Assembly (NCBI GenBank): GCA_020634935.1
Contig: JACKAT010000044.1
Location: 1-47,508, forward strand
DNA length: 47,508 nucleotides
Direction of reading: 5' to 3'
From: Anaerolineales bacterium
GTDB lineage: Bacteria; Chloroflexota; Anaerolineae; 4572-78; J111
Shown: piece after piece, positions 33,567 through 41,883 of the stretch
Numbering within the stretch: position 1 is the stretch's first letter
Layout: every line of letters begins with the position of its first letter
Position numbers and translations under genes: made by a program
The notes under the pieces: generated by a model
What the model was told of the DNA's origin: nothing
Databases searched by the model: none
The model's input: the letters and a program-made list of their open reading frames with translations, nothing else

Positions 33567-35063
33567 GTCCGCTGAGTATTTACATACAGTGAAAAATTCT
33601 CATTAAGAACTAACAAAAATATGGCATACCAGGAGGTATGATTCGGGCTGAACTAGAAAAGCTGACAAAAGAAGAGTTGATTGAATTGGTCTTGGAACAA
33701 GCCCAACGCCTGACGGAAATTGAACAGGTAATGGTCAGCATCAGGGCTGAACTAGACCAGTTGCGCCAGGAGCACAACGGGCCCCGGAAACCGCCCCCCA
33801 CCTCCAAGAACTCCTCCCAACCCCCTTCACGAGACCAGAAAGCCAACAAACCGCAGGGTAGCCCCAAGCGTAAACACGGTCGCGGTTATGGACATGATAA
33901 AGCCCAACGGCAGTGGGTGGCTGAACCGGATGAGGTAGTTGAACTCAAGGCCGAGCAGTGTCCCAGGTGCCAGGGCGATTTGAGGCCTGCGGCCGCCAAG
34001 GTCGTGGCGGTGAACCAGATCACGGAGTTGCCTGAACCCAAAGCCAAAGTGATTGAGGTTCGGCAGTACGAAGTCCAATGTCCTGACTGTGGTCACAGCC
34101 AGCGGGCTGAACCGCCCCAAGGTTTAGAGATGGAGCGGGTCTTTGGAAGCCGGTTGGAAGCCACCACGGTCTACTATCGACACCAGCAACATATGAGTTA
34201 TGAACGAACCCAAAAAGCCTTACAAGACTTACACGGGGTTGAGTTGAGCCAGGGGGCCATCAACCGCATGATGGGTCGCGTCGGACGGGCCGCTACCCAA
34301 GAGCTTGAGGCTATTGCAGCCGTCGTGCGGCAAAGTGCGGTGGTCAACAGTGACGAAACTGGGGCGCGGGTGGCCGGTCGCACCTGGTGGCATTGGGTCT
34401 TTTGGACACTCACAGCAGTGTTGCATGTCATTAAACCTTCGCGGGCCGCAGCCGTCATTGACAAGGTGATGGCCGATAGCAACGTTGAAGTCTGGGGCAG
34501 TGATTGTTTACCGGCTCAACTCAAGGCTGACCGACTCCACCGCCAACTGTGTCTGGCTCACCAGAACCGTGATCTGCAACGGGTCATTGACCACTATCCG
34601 CAAGGCTGGTGGCCCCGCGCCGTGCAAACCTTGTTCCGAGCCGCTATCGCCCTGCATCATCGTCGTGACCAACTCTCGCCTGAACATTTCCAAGCTTATC
34701 GACATCGTCTGGAACGTCTAGGTGATTGGTTGTTAACTCGCTCACCTCCTCAGTTCGAAGCTGTTAAGTTACACAAACGTTATCTCAAGCACCGCCAACA
34801 TCTGTTTGTCTTTCTGTACCGGACTGATGTTGAACCCACCAACAATGTGGCTGAACGGGCTTTGCGACCGGCGGTCATCCATCGCAAAGTCACCGGTGGC
34901 TTTCGCTCTCAATGGGGCGCTGAAGCTTATGTTGCTTTGGCTTCTGTCATTGACACAGCCAAGTTGCATGGTCGCTCTCCCTTTGAGGCTATTCAACAAC
35001 TCTTCCCTCAACCTGCTTTTCCTATCCCTCTTTACCTGTCCTGTATGTAGTTACTCCGCTGAC
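33567..35063 (+). mobile_element. IS66-family insertion sequence (single-ORF type)
   Basis: The ends are imperfect inverted repeats: 33567-33590 (GTCCGCTGAGTATTTACATA...) and the complement of 35040-35063, matching at 19 of 24 positions. The element is about 1.5 kb and carries only the transposase gene, without the accessory tnpA/tnpB of full IS66, as in the ISBst12-like subgroup. The 8-base flanks (33559-33566 and 35064-35071) share only a TACA core, so no intact target duplication is seen. The transposase stop codon lies inside the right repeat. Confidence 0.75.
33638..35050 (+). CDS. IS66-family transposase (TnpC/ISBst12-like)
   Basis: A 470-residue DDE transposase that moves the surrounding element. 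The N-terminus (about residues 1-45) is a leucine-zipper-like coiled coil, followed by the Pro/Ser/Lys-rich PPPTSKNSSQPPSRDQK linker typical of IS66. A zinc-binding part with CPRC and CPDC pairs lies near residues 108-148. The catalytic domain shows the first Asp in NSDETGARVAGRTWWHW (about 246), a second in WGSDCL (about 288) and the Glu in PTNNVAERALRP (about 398). The length is full and the frame intact, so it may be active. AGGAGG sits only one base before the ATG, an unusually tight spacing; a six-codon leader frame (33621-33641) ends in the overlapping ATGA and may help initiation. Confidence 0.93.
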   Translation: MIRAELEKLTKEELIELVLEQAQRLTEIEQVMVSIRAELDQLRQEHNGPRKPPPTSKNSSQPPSRDQKANKPQGSPKRKHGRGYGHDKAQRQWVAEPDEVVELKAEQCPRCQGDLRPAAAKVVAVNQITELPEPKAKVIEVRQYEVQCPDCGHSQRAEPPQGLEMERVFGSRLEATTVYYRHQQHMSYERTQKALQDLHGVELSQGAINRMMGRVGRAATQELEAIAAVVRQSAVVNSDETGARVAGRTWWHWVFWTLTAVLHVIKPSRAAAVIDKVMADSNVEVWGSDCLPAQLKADRLHRQLCLAHQNRDLQRVIDHYPQGWWPRAVQTLFRAAIALHHRRDQLSPEHFQAYRHRLERLGDWLLTRSPPQFEAVKLHKRYLKHRQHLFVFLYRTDVEPTNNVAERALRPAVIHRKVTGGFRSQWGAEAYVALASVIDTAKLHGRSPFEAIQQLFPQPAFPIPLYLSCM

Positions 35064-35349
35064 GATACAGCGCCGACCTGACCACCTAACTTCGCTGAGC
35101 GCACCTATCGGTTAGCGAGGGGGGCTACTGAAAATCGCTCAGAGGCGGCTGGCCTTATTATCGCTCACGCTAGTTGGTCGTTTGCGTGAATAAACCCCTG
35201 CAAATTGACCATGTCCTTAAAAAATTGGGTGGATGAGCGATTTTTTTGTTGCTTGAATCACAACTCGACGCTATAATTTCGGGCAAGTAATTTCTTTAAT
35301 GGATTGATTTTGTAGCTTTTAGCCGAATTAAATATCGTAGGAGGTATTT
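35064..35349 (+). promoter_or_regulatory. Intergenic region with a promoter for the YkvA-like gene
   Basis: To the right of the IS66 end lies non-coding DNA whose first 150 bases contain only short frames. At 35249-35277 is TTGCTT, a 17-base spacer and a perfect TATAAT, about 73 bases before the ATG at 35350. TAGGAGG follows just before the start codon. The -35 matches only three positions, so the strong -10 carries the prediction. Confidence 0.5.
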
Positions 35350-35715
35350 ATGACTAAGAAGCCATCGTTAAATGATAAAGATATTTCTTTTGTGTCTAAT
35401 TTGCTGAAGCAGTTAAGATTAGTCTGGCTGCTCTTTACCGACAGCCGTATTAATTTGTTGATCAAATCAGTGATACCGTTGTCGCTGCTATATACTATCT
35501 CCCCTGTTGATTTCATTCCTGATGTTATTTTGGGGTTGGGTCAACTGGACGATTTTGGGGTTATTTTATTGGGGATGACGCTGTTTATTAAGTTGTGTCC
35601 ACCCCATATTGTTGAGCAGTACACCCGCCTGCTAGATTATGGCAGCGACACACCCCCCGATTTTGACAATGACGAAACCGTTGATGCGTCGTATCGAGTG
35701 GTAAACGAAGATTAA
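35350..35715 (+). CDS. YkvA/DUF1232 family membrane protein
   Basis: A 121-residue protein. The family core is clear: the motif LLYTISPVDFIPDVILGLGQ (about residues 50-69), followed by LDDFGVILLGMTLFIKLC. DUF1232 proteins are small, usually with one or two membrane-associated helices, and have no settled function. The N-terminal 30 residues are polar and the C-terminal tail after residue 95 is acidic (DNDETVDASYRVVNED). TAGGAGG lies 5 bases before the ATG. A regulator gene of MerR type follows after 23 bases on the same strand, so they are probably cotranscribed from the promoter near 35250. Confidence 0.85.
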   Translation: MTKKPSLNDKDISFVSNLLKQLRLVWLLFTDSRINLLIKSVIPLSLLYTISPVDFIPDVILGLGQLDDFGVILLGMTLFIKLCPPHIVEQYTRLLDYGSDTPPDFDNDETVDASYRVVNED

Positions 35716-35738
35716 AAGGAGTGGAGTAACGTTAACCT

Positions 35739-36635
35739 ATGGATTCGGAGATGTTTCAGCCGCCTCAGACTGTGGCTAGGGAGTTAGATATCTCTGCGGC
35801 GTCGCTGCGGCGCTGGTCAGATGAATTTACTGAATTTTTGTCTAAGGATGCCGGCAGCAGCAAAAATCGCAGTCACCGCCGTTATTCCGATGATGATGTC
35901 GGTACCTTGTTGGAAATTAAAGAGCTGATGAACAGTGGCATGACTTACGAGCAGGTGCGACAGCAACTGAGAGATAAATTGGCTCCTACCATCGAACCCG
36001 ATGGCATCTCAGATGGCGATGAAGATTTTGTCGATGATTTTTCGACGTTTGATCTTGCCGACGATGATGATGGGCCTAATTTCGAAGAGAATCTGGCGGT
36101 TGTCGCGGCCAATGGCAGCGAGTCGCCGGCAATGGCGTTTCTCAATAACACCTTAACCACCCTGTCTGACAGCCAAAAAAGTATTCTCAACAGCCAGGCG
36201 GCCAATCGAGAGTTGATGGGCGTTCTGCTTCAAGACAATTTCAATTTAAAAGAAGAAAACAATCGTCTCCGAGAGCGTATTTTAGAGGTTGAGCGCGATA
36301 TCGCCAGAAACCGTCAGGAAGATGAATGGCGCCGTGAGGCCCTGCGCCAGGAATTGGAAGCCAAAATTTCAGCGACTAACCAGTTGGCCTCCGAAGCTAT
36401 CGTTACGGCCCGGTCGGTCGAGGCTCCTCAAATTAAAGCGGTTGAGACCAAACCTGGCTGTCTGGGTATGCTGTTCGGTCGAGGGGGAACGCAAATTATC
36501 ACCGCCCAGCCGCGTAAAACTCAGTCAAAAACCTCGGCTGCTTCGCCCGCTGCGCTCCAACAACCCCAATCACAGACGGGCCAGTTGACCGCGGCCAACC
36601 CAGCCCATCCCAAACCCTTATTTCCGCCTGAGTAA
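35739..36635 (+). CDS. MerR-like DNA-binding protein with acidic linker and coiled coil
   Basis: A 298-residue protein. Residues about 5-75 form a MerR-type winged helix: TVARELDISAASLRRWSDEF gives the helix-turn-helix, and HRRYSDDDVGTLLEIKELM followed by GMTYEQVRQQLRDKL is the usual second half. An acidic linker (about 83-118, rich in Asp) follows. Next is a long helix from about 140 to 225 with coiled-coil character (LLQDNFNLKEENNRLRERIL). The tail from 240 is low complexity in Gln, Pro, Ser and Ala, with GCLGMLFGRGG inside. No ligand-binding cysteines of the classical metal or redox MerR proteins are present. The architecture resembles structural DNA-binding proteins such as RacA-like MerR relatives more than metal sensors (inference). 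Cotranscribed with the YkvA-like gene. Confidence 0.8.
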   Translation: MDSEMFQPPQTVARELDISAASLRRWSDEFTEFLSKDAGSSKNRSHRRYSDDDVGTLLEIKELMNSGMTYEQVRQQLRDKLAPTIEPDGISDGDEDFVDDFSTFDLADDDDGPNFEENLAVVAANGSESPAMAFLNNTLTTLSDSQKSILNSQAANRELMGVLLQDNFNLKEENNRLRERILEVERDIARNRQEDEWRREALRQELEAKISATNQLASEAIVTARSVEAPQIKAVETKPGCLGMLFGRGGTQIITAQPRKTQSKTSAASPAALQQPQSQTGQLTAANPAHPKPLFPPE

Positions 36636-36716
36636 ATTTTTAGTCACCTGCTAGGACGCTGATATAAAAGTAACATTCTCGTTTGTAGTAAGGGCTTTAG
36701 CCGGCCCGTAACGACT

Positions 36717-36800
36717 CAGGTGACTGGCACTTCTGCGCAAATTGAGACTATTTAGTGGAATACAACGCGGCTATTATGGCGATTAAGTGCCAGTCACCTG
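36717..36800 (+). repeat. 84-bp palindromic element, copy 1 (MITE-like)
   Basis: The ends CAGGTGACTGGCACTT and AAGTGCCAGTCACCTG are perfect complements of 16 bases. The interior includes GTGGAATACAACGC. A second 84-bp copy in opposite orientation is at 39479-39562. There is no ORF inside. No target duplication is evident at the flanks. Confidence 0.8.
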
Positions 36801-36829
36801 GGTTGCTGAATAAATCCCCCTCTTTTACG

Positions 36830-37300
36830 GATAGATCGCCACGGTTTCTTAATGATCCCGATTTTTTATCAATAGATCAGCGCTGTTACGGATATTTTCC
36901 AACGGTCAGTTAAATTTTCCAATTTTTCATAAATATTTCCCAACGGTTACTTAATGATCGCCCGTATTTATCAATAGATCAGCGCTGTTACGGATATTTT
37001 CCAACGGTCAGTTAAATTTTCCAATTTTTCATGAATATTTCCCAACGGTTACTTAATGATCGCCCGTATTTATCAATAGATCAGCGCTGTTACGGATATT
37101 TTCCAACGGTCAGTTAAATTTTCCAATTTTTCATGAATATTTTCCAACGGCCACTTAATGATCACCCGTATTTATCCATAGATCGCCGCTGTTACAGATA
37201 TTTTCCAACGGTCAGTTAAATTTTCCAATTTTTCATGAATATTTTCCAACGGTTATTTAATGATCACCCGTATTTATCCATAGATCGCCGCGATTTCTAA
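36830..37300. repeat. 102-bp tandem repeat array, about 4.5 copies
   Basis: The CGCTGTTAC core recurs at 36881, 36983, 37085 and 37187, and the last partial unit diverges near 37288, giving an exact 102-bp period. Units are AT-rich and contain two related sub-blocks, each with TTCCAACGG, separated by TTTTCCAATTTTTCAT. Copies 2 and 3 are nearly identical, and copies 4 and 5 share variants (ATCACCCG, TCCATAGATCGCC), so the array grew by stepwise duplication. All frames have stops, so it is non-coding. Short palindrome-like GATC sites recur in each unit. Bases 37301-37453, between the array and the IS982 duplication, show nothing recognisable. Confidence 0.9.
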
Positions 37301-37453
37301 TAGATCTTTATTTTTTCGGACAGATGCGTGACGGTCACCAGTTAAACGATTAGGGCTTACACAGTTGGCGCGAAATCGGGGGATTTGTAGCACAAATTGC
37401 CAATTTGTGCCTTTCGTTCACCCCAAAATGGGAAGGTACAATTTAGCCAATTG

Positions 37454-37460
37454 TTCTACA
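37454..37460. repeat. Left target-site duplication of the IS982 element (TTCTACA)
   Basis: TTCTACA directly abuts the left inverted repeat and is repeated exactly at 38476-38482 beyond the right end. Seven bases fits the range known for IS982-family duplications. Confidence 0.85.
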
Positions 37461-38475
37461 ACCCAATGTGCAACTCTTTTATAGAGAATCAGGCCAGTAA
37501 CCCATCCAAATCAAGGGGTTTACGGCCCAATTGGAGGTTGAGAAAAACGCCAATAGTGTGAGCCAAGACTTTACGAATGATCCGATGTTGAAAATGCCAG
37601 ATATCTCGGACACGGATGTGATCAACGGCAAAGCGTTGGGTTAATTGGGAGCCACCCGTTTCAACCCGTTTGCGCCACCGAGAGCACAGGCGACGCAACT
37701 GGAGGGGATGGCTCTCGGTCATATTCTTGCGAGCCGGGGTAATGACAGTGACCCCTTGCCGCTCATCGAGTAAGGCTTGACGAATGGCGTCAATAAAGCC
37801 CTTATCAGCGGGTACGATACCGGCGAAATTCTCAACCAACTCTTCCAGAAACTGAATGTCGTGGGGGCGAGCTGGCAATAACGGAAAATAGGTGATCATG
37901 CCTGACCGGGCAATCCGTAGCCCCAATTTGAAGCCATAATAGTCCATTTTCTTGGCCGCACAGTGGCTATAATCAGCCAAAGGCTTAAAGCACCGGTCTC
38001 GGGGCGCACGGGTGTAGACACAAACCGGTAACGGTAAGGTATCAATCGCTTGGACCGGGTCAGCCGCTTGACCACTGTGGATGACCAATAGGTGCTGGAT
38101 AGCGGCTTTGACCTGCCATAGATTAGCCGCTTGGCGTACAAACAATGACCGGTCTCGCAATTGCGGAAAGTCTGTTTGGTAATGCGCTTGAAAATAATCG
38201 AATATATCCTGGTCTGTATTCATTTTGAAGTATTCGCCGCAGATTTCGATGGTGATCACTTCTTCATCGGTTAAGGCGGGGGCAAATCCCCCGCGCCGAA
38301 TTGGATATTGGTCTTTGATGATCCCGTAATACTTACATACCAAACAATACACAGTTATGATAAAATCGTAGCGATCCATTGGGTGGCTCCTTTTGTAATT
38401 AGATTGGTGTTGGAACCGCTATTTTACAAACGTTGCCCTCAATGGATCAATTCTAAAAAGAGTTGCACATTAGGT
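37461..38475 (-). mobile_element. IS982-family insertion sequence, complete
   Basis: The 1015-bp element is bounded by 20-base inverted repeats: ACCCAATGTGCAACTCTTTT at 37461-37480 and, in complement, ACCTAATGTGCAACTCTTTT at 38456-38475, differing at one position. The ends begin with ACC(C/T), as in IS982 elements. It carries one intact transposase and is flanked by the 7-base duplication TTCTACA. The intact gene, near-perfect repeats and exact duplication indicate recent insertion. Confidence 0.92.
37489..38379 (-). CDS. IS982-family transposase
   Basis: A 296-residue DDE-type transposase. Family landmarks: the N-terminal DEEVITIEICGEYF (about residues 38-51), the central KKMDYYGFKLGLRIARSG, the strand VPADKGFIDA with a catalytic Asp (about 193-202), and the C-terminal HRIIRKVLAHTIGVFLNLQLG. 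The candidate acidic triad is Asp in the VQAIDTLPLPV strand, Asp in ADKGFID and Glu in RVETGGSQLTQRF. The length is normal, the frame is uninterrupted and it fills most of the element. Its stop lies 8 bases inside the left inverted repeat. Probably functional. Confidence 0.93.
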   Translation of the reverse strand: MDRYDFIITVYCLVCKYYGIIKDQYPIRRGGFAPALTDEEVITIEICGEYFKMNTDQDIFDYFQAHYQTDFPQLRDRSLFVRQAANLWQVKAAIQHLLVIHSGQAADPVQAIDTLPLPVCVYTRAPRDRCFKPLADYSHCAAKKMDYYGFKLGLRIARSGMITYFPLLPARPHDIQFLEELVENFAGIVPADKGFIDAIRQALLDERQGVTVITPARKNMTESHPLQLRRLCSRWRKRVETGGSQLTQRFAVDHIRVRDIWHFQHRIIRKVLAHTIGVFLNLQLGRKPLDLDGLLA

Positions 38476-38482
38476 TTCTACA
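38476..38482. repeat. Right target-site duplication of the IS982 element (TTCTACA)
   Basis: Exact copy of the left duplication. The next base (38483) is the first base of the DUF368 stop codon read on the plus strand, so the insertion stopped just short of the gene. Confidence 0.85.
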
Positions 38483-39436
38483 CTATGCTTCGGTTGTTGA
38501 AGCATAATAATCAAGAATAAATACAATCACAAAGCCGATCAGGGCCAGCCCTAACGCCAACGTTACCTGGCCGGTCCAAGCCTCGGGCAGAATATTGTTT
38601 TGAACCACCGGAATGGCTTCACCGTGGCGATCAATCACCGTTTGCAGCGTTTCTTTCCAGGGCCATATCTTGCGCAGTGAGCCGATCATAAACCCGATCA
38701 AAAGCGCCACGGTCAGATCGTGGTATTGCTTGAAAAGCCAGCCCAAAACCTGAGCAAACGTCACTAATCCCACCGCCGCCCCGGCGGCTACCAGGATGAG
38801 CGTGACAAAATCGCGATCGTTGACGGCGGCGAGAATATATTGATACTTGCCCATCAAAACCAGAATAAACGAGCCGGAGATGCCCGGTAAAATCATGGCG
38901 CAAATGGCAATGAAGCCACTTAGGAATAGAAACCAGGCTGCATCAGGGGTTTGAACTGGCACCATCCCCACGATGTAATAAGCCATAAGCGTTCCGCTAA
39001 TCATAGCCATAATGTTTGATGACTCCCACTCCTTCACCCGTTTGGTCACGGTGATAATGGAGGCGATGACCAGACCCAAGAAAAATGACCAGACTAAAGC
39101 CGGATAATGAGTTAGGGCTGACTCTAAAAAATGAGCCAAAGAGAATATCGCCAGCAAAATCCCCAATCCCAAAGCTCCCAAAAATTGCCAAGACACCAAG
39201 GCCAGCACTTCTTTAATGTTGAAGTTGAAAAGATTTCTGAAAATTTGGGGATTAACCAAATTTTTGATCGAGTTGATTAATTCCTCATAGATACCCAGAA
39301 TGAAAGCCATTGTCCCGCCGGACACACCGGGTACAACATCGGCGGCTCCCATAGCAAAACCTTTAGCGGCTAAAATGAGGTAATCCTTCGTTGTTCGAGA
39401 TGTAACCTGTTTGTCTTGCACTTTCTCAATAATCAT
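38483..39436 (-). CDS. DUF368 membrane protein (PopT-like polyprenyl-phosphate transporter)
   Basis: Recent work assigned DUF368 proteins (PopT) to recycling of undecaprenyl phosphate, the lipid carrier for cell-wall and glycan synthesis, across the membrane; that role is inferred here from family. The diagnostic N-terminal motif AKGFAMGAADVVPGVSGGTMAFI is present (about residues 21-43), and a second Pro/Gly repeat, MILPGISGSFILVLMG, lies near residues 176-191. About eight to ten hydrophobic helices fill the 317 residues. The start chosen is the ATG at 39436, with TTAGGACAAG just before it; an in-frame ATG at 39460 has no ribosome binding site. An IS982 element with its duplication abuts the stop codon without damaging the gene, but may have removed its terminator. 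Confidence 0.92.
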   Translation of the reverse strand: MIIEKVQDKQVTSRTTKDYLILAAKGFAMGAADVVPGVSGGTMAFILGIYEELINSIKNLVNPQIFRNLFNFNIKEVLALVSWQFLGALGLGILLAIFSLAHFLESALTHYPALVWSFFLGLVIASIITVTKRVKEWESSNIMAMISGTLMAYYIVGMVPVQTPDAAWFLFLSGFIAICAMILPGISGSFILVLMGKYQYILAAVNDRDFVTLILVAAGAAVGLVTFAQVLGWLFKQYHDLTVALLIGFMIGSLRKIWPWKETLQTVIDRHGEAIPVVQNNILPEAWTGQVTLALGLALIGFVIVFILDYYASTTEA

Positions 39437-39478
39437 TATTTTATCTTGTCCTAAATTCAAAGTATTTACTCAGCAGAT

Positions 39479-39562
39479 GAGGTGACTGGCACTTTATCAC
39501 CATAATTGCAGCGTTGTATTCCACACAGCGCTCTCGATTTGAGCCAAAGTGCCAGTCACCTG
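39479..39562 (-). repeat. 84-bp palindromic element, copy 2 (MITE-like)
   Basis: Reverse-complement copy of the element at 36717-36800, same length, with terminal arms complementary over 15 bases and a matching interior (GTGGAATACAACGC). It lies upstream of the DUF368 gene. The rest of the 490-base gap (39563-39831) shows only AT-rich non-coding sequence. Confidence 0.8.
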
Positions 39563-39831
39563 AATAGATACAATTCAAAATAGTTTTAGTTATCCACCAT
39601 CCGGCGCTGGTATGGTTAGCTTCATTACCTTTGCACTTTAAAGTATTATGACCAGAACCCCGGTTTTTAGCGTTAAAAGGTTATCAATTAGGCCTCAAAA
39701 ACCTGGTTTCTAAAAAAACTGCACCCATAGTGTTAGCTTATCAAGGTACAATCAATCCCTCACAATCTAACATCTTACCGATCAGCGGTCAAGAATGAGG
39801 GCTAATAAAAAATGGCGGGGTCCAACAAGGT

Positions 39832-39860
39832 TTGACTCCGCCTATGGCGCGTGGTATATT
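39832..39860 (+). promoter_or_regulatory. Sigma70-type promoter for ftsH
   Basis: TTGACT, a 17-base spacer, TATATT. Each hexamer matches consensus at five of six positions. Transcription would begin near 39867, leaving a leader of about 60 bases before the ATG at 39927. Confidence 0.7.
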
Positions 39861-39926
39861 TGATTTTTACACAATTACGTTAATCCTCCACAGGAAAAAT
39901 ATATATATTTGGTAAGGAAAGCAATT

Positions 39927-41726
39927 ATGAAATGGTCGCGTGCGCTTTATGCAGTTTTAATCTTTGTGGTACTCGCTTTTCTTTATGGCGTATTCGTGCT
40001 TCGCACCGAGGCGATTGAATCTAAAGACTTGTCCGAAGTGGCTCAACTGGCTAATGAGGGTCGGGTTGAATCGATCTTGGTCGATCAGAACGAATTAACG
40101 ATTGAACTCAAGAACGGTGAAAAAATTGCCTCCAATAAGGAACCGGGTATCGGGGTGATCGAAACGCTGGGCTTGATGGGGGTCGATCAGCAGCAGTTGC
40201 TCAATATCAAGGTAACTATCGCCCCGCGCAGCGCCTGGGATGGCTGGTTGGCCATTTTGGGGACGCTGCTGCCGTTGATTCTCATTGGCGGGTTTTTCTT
40301 CTTTATTTTGCGTCAGGCTCAAGGCGCGGGCAACCAAGCCCTCAGCTTTGGTAAAAGTCGAGCCAGAATGTTTGCCGGCGACAAACCGACCGTCACCTTT
40401 GATGATGTGGCCGGGGTGGATGAAGCCAAACAGGAACTGGCCGAAATTGTTGAGTTTCTGCGCGAACCGGAAAAGTTTATCTCGCTGGGAGCGCGTATTC
40501 CTAAAGGGGTGCTCATGGTTGGCCCTCCCGGCTGCGGTAAAACGCTAACCGCTAAAGCCATTGCCGGCGAGGCCGGTGTGCCGTTTTTTAGCATCTCCGG
40601 CTCTGAGTTTGTGGAGATGTTTGTGGGGGTCGGGGCCAGCCGCGTGCGCGACTTGTTTGATCAAGCCAAACGTAACAGCCCCTGTATCATCTTTATGGAT
40701 GAGATTGATGCTGTTGGGCGGCATCGCGGCGCCGGCCTGGGCGGCAGTCACGACGAGCGCGAGCAAACCCTTAACCAAATTTTGGTCGAGATGGACGGGT
40801 TTGACACCGATACCAACGTTATCGTGGTGGCCGCCACTAACCGGCCCGATATTCTGGACCCGGCTTTACTGCGTCCCGGCCGCTTCGACCGCCGCGTCAT
40901 CTTGGATCGACCTGACCGCCGTGGCCGCGAGCAAATTCTGCGGATTCACATCAAAGGCAAACCGGTCGCTGATGATATTAATTTAGAGGTGATCGCCAAA
41001 CAGACGCCCGGTTTTGTCGGCGCTGATATTGAAAATATGGTCAACGAGGCCGCTATTTTGGCCGCGCGTCGCAATTCAAAGCAGATCCATATGGAAGACA
41101 TGCAGCGGGCTATCGAGAAGGTCATTGCCGGCCCCGAGCGTAAGAGCCGCATCGTTCCCGAACCAGAACGGAGAATTATCGCCCATCACGAAGCCGGCCA
41201 TGCGCTCATTAGAAAGTTGATCCCCGATTGTAATCCGGTTCATAAAGTCAGTATTGTGGCCCGAGGCGTGGCCGGCGGGTATGTGATTTCGCTGCCGGAC
41301 GAAGATCGCTATTTGGAAAACCAGCGACGTTTTGAAGCCGAGTTGGCCGCCATTTTGGGCGGGCGCGCCGCCGAAGAAGTGATCTTTGAGGAGGTCACCA
41401 CCGGCGCCAGCGATGATCTTAACAAAGCCACTAAACTGGCCCGAGCGATGGTGACTCAGTACGGTATGAGTAAAAAACTGGGGCCGTTGATGTTTGGCGA
41501 AAAGGATGAACTGGTTTTCCTGGGCAAAGAAATCGGCGAACAGCGTAACTACAGCGAGGAAATTGCCCGCCAGATTGATCGGGAGGTCCGCCGTATTGTA
41601 GACAGCGCTCATACCCGAGCTGTTGCTCTGATTCAAGAAAATCGAGCCAAACTGGTGGAAATCGCCGAGCGCCTGCTTAAAGAAGAAACGCTCGACTCCA
41701 AAACATTCGAGGCTATGTTTGCTTAA
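39927..41726 (+). CDS. ftsH: ATP-dependent zinc metalloprotease FtsH
   Basis: Membrane-bound AAA+ protease that extracts and degrades unassembled membrane proteins and short-lived regulators. Start at ATG 39927, with AAGGAAAG before it; the earlier in-frame start at 39909 lacks one. Order over 599 residues: helix at about 5-23, an extracytoplasmic domain, a second helix near 107-128 (LPLILIGGFFFFILRQAQG), then the AAA domain with Walker A GPPGCGKT, Walker B CIIFMDEIDAVGRH, second region of homology ATNRPDILDPALLRPGRFD, and the zinc site HHEAGH with a downstream acidic ligand in TTGASDDLNKAT. Length and domains are normal. Walker A has Cys where Gly/Thr is more common (GCGKT), a tolerated variant. 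A strong promoter lies upstream. No repeat or regulator gene is adjacent. Confidence 0.97.
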   Translation: MKWSRALYAVLIFVVLAFLYGVFVLRTEAIESKDLSEVAQLANEGRVESILVDQNELTIELKNGEKIASNKEPGIGVIETLGLMGVDQQQLLNIKVTIAPRSAWDGWLAILGTLLPLILIGGFFFFILRQAQGAGNQALSFGKSRARMFAGDKPTVTFDDVAGVDEAKQELAEIVEFLREPEKFISLGARIPKGVLMVGPPGCGKTLTAKAIAGEAGVPFFSISGSEFVEMFVGVGASRVRDLFDQAKRNSPCIIFMDEIDAVGRHRGAGLGGSHDEREQTLNQILVEMDGFDTDTNVIVVAATNRPDILDPALLRPGRFDRRVILDRPDRRGREQILRIHIKGKPVADDINLEVIAKQTPGFVGADIENMVNEAAILAARRNSKQIHMEDMQRAIEKVIAGPERKSRIVPEPERRIIAHHEAGHALIRKLIPDCNPVHKVSIVARGVAGGYVISLPDEDRYLENQRRFEAELAAILGGRAAEEVIFEEVTTGASDDLNKATKLARAMVTQYGMSKKLGPLMFGEKDELVFLGKEIGEQRNYSEEIARQIDREVRRIVDSAHTRAVALIQENRAKLVEIAERLLKEETLDSKTFEAMFA

Positions 41727-41744
41727 TTTGAGTATAAATGCCGG

Positions 41745-41774
41745 TTGACATTTTAGGAGAGGATAGGGTATACT
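41745..41774 (+). promoter_or_regulatory. Near-consensus sigma70 promoter for the response-regulator gene
   Basis: TTGACA, an 18-base spacer, TATACT: a perfect -35 and a five-of-six -10. It begins 18 bases after the ftsH stop. The predicted leader before the ATG at 41884 is about 100 bases, long enough for a regulatory structure, though none is obvious. Confidence 0.75.
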
Positions 41775-41883
41775 TAACTTGAACGTTAAATTTTTATCGT
41801 TATTCGCCAAAATCCTCTTCACGACCAATTGGTAGACTACAAAAAACTTTCAAACTGGTATTGAACCATTAGAAACAACGCCC

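Noticed and set aside
33559..35071. 8-bp target duplication for IS66
   Set aside because: Flanks ATTACATT and GATACAGC share only TACA, so no convincing duplication remains.
36830..37300. CRISPR array
   Set aside because: The 102-bp period has no short conserved repeat alternating with unique spacers; whole units are near-identical. No cas genes are nearby.
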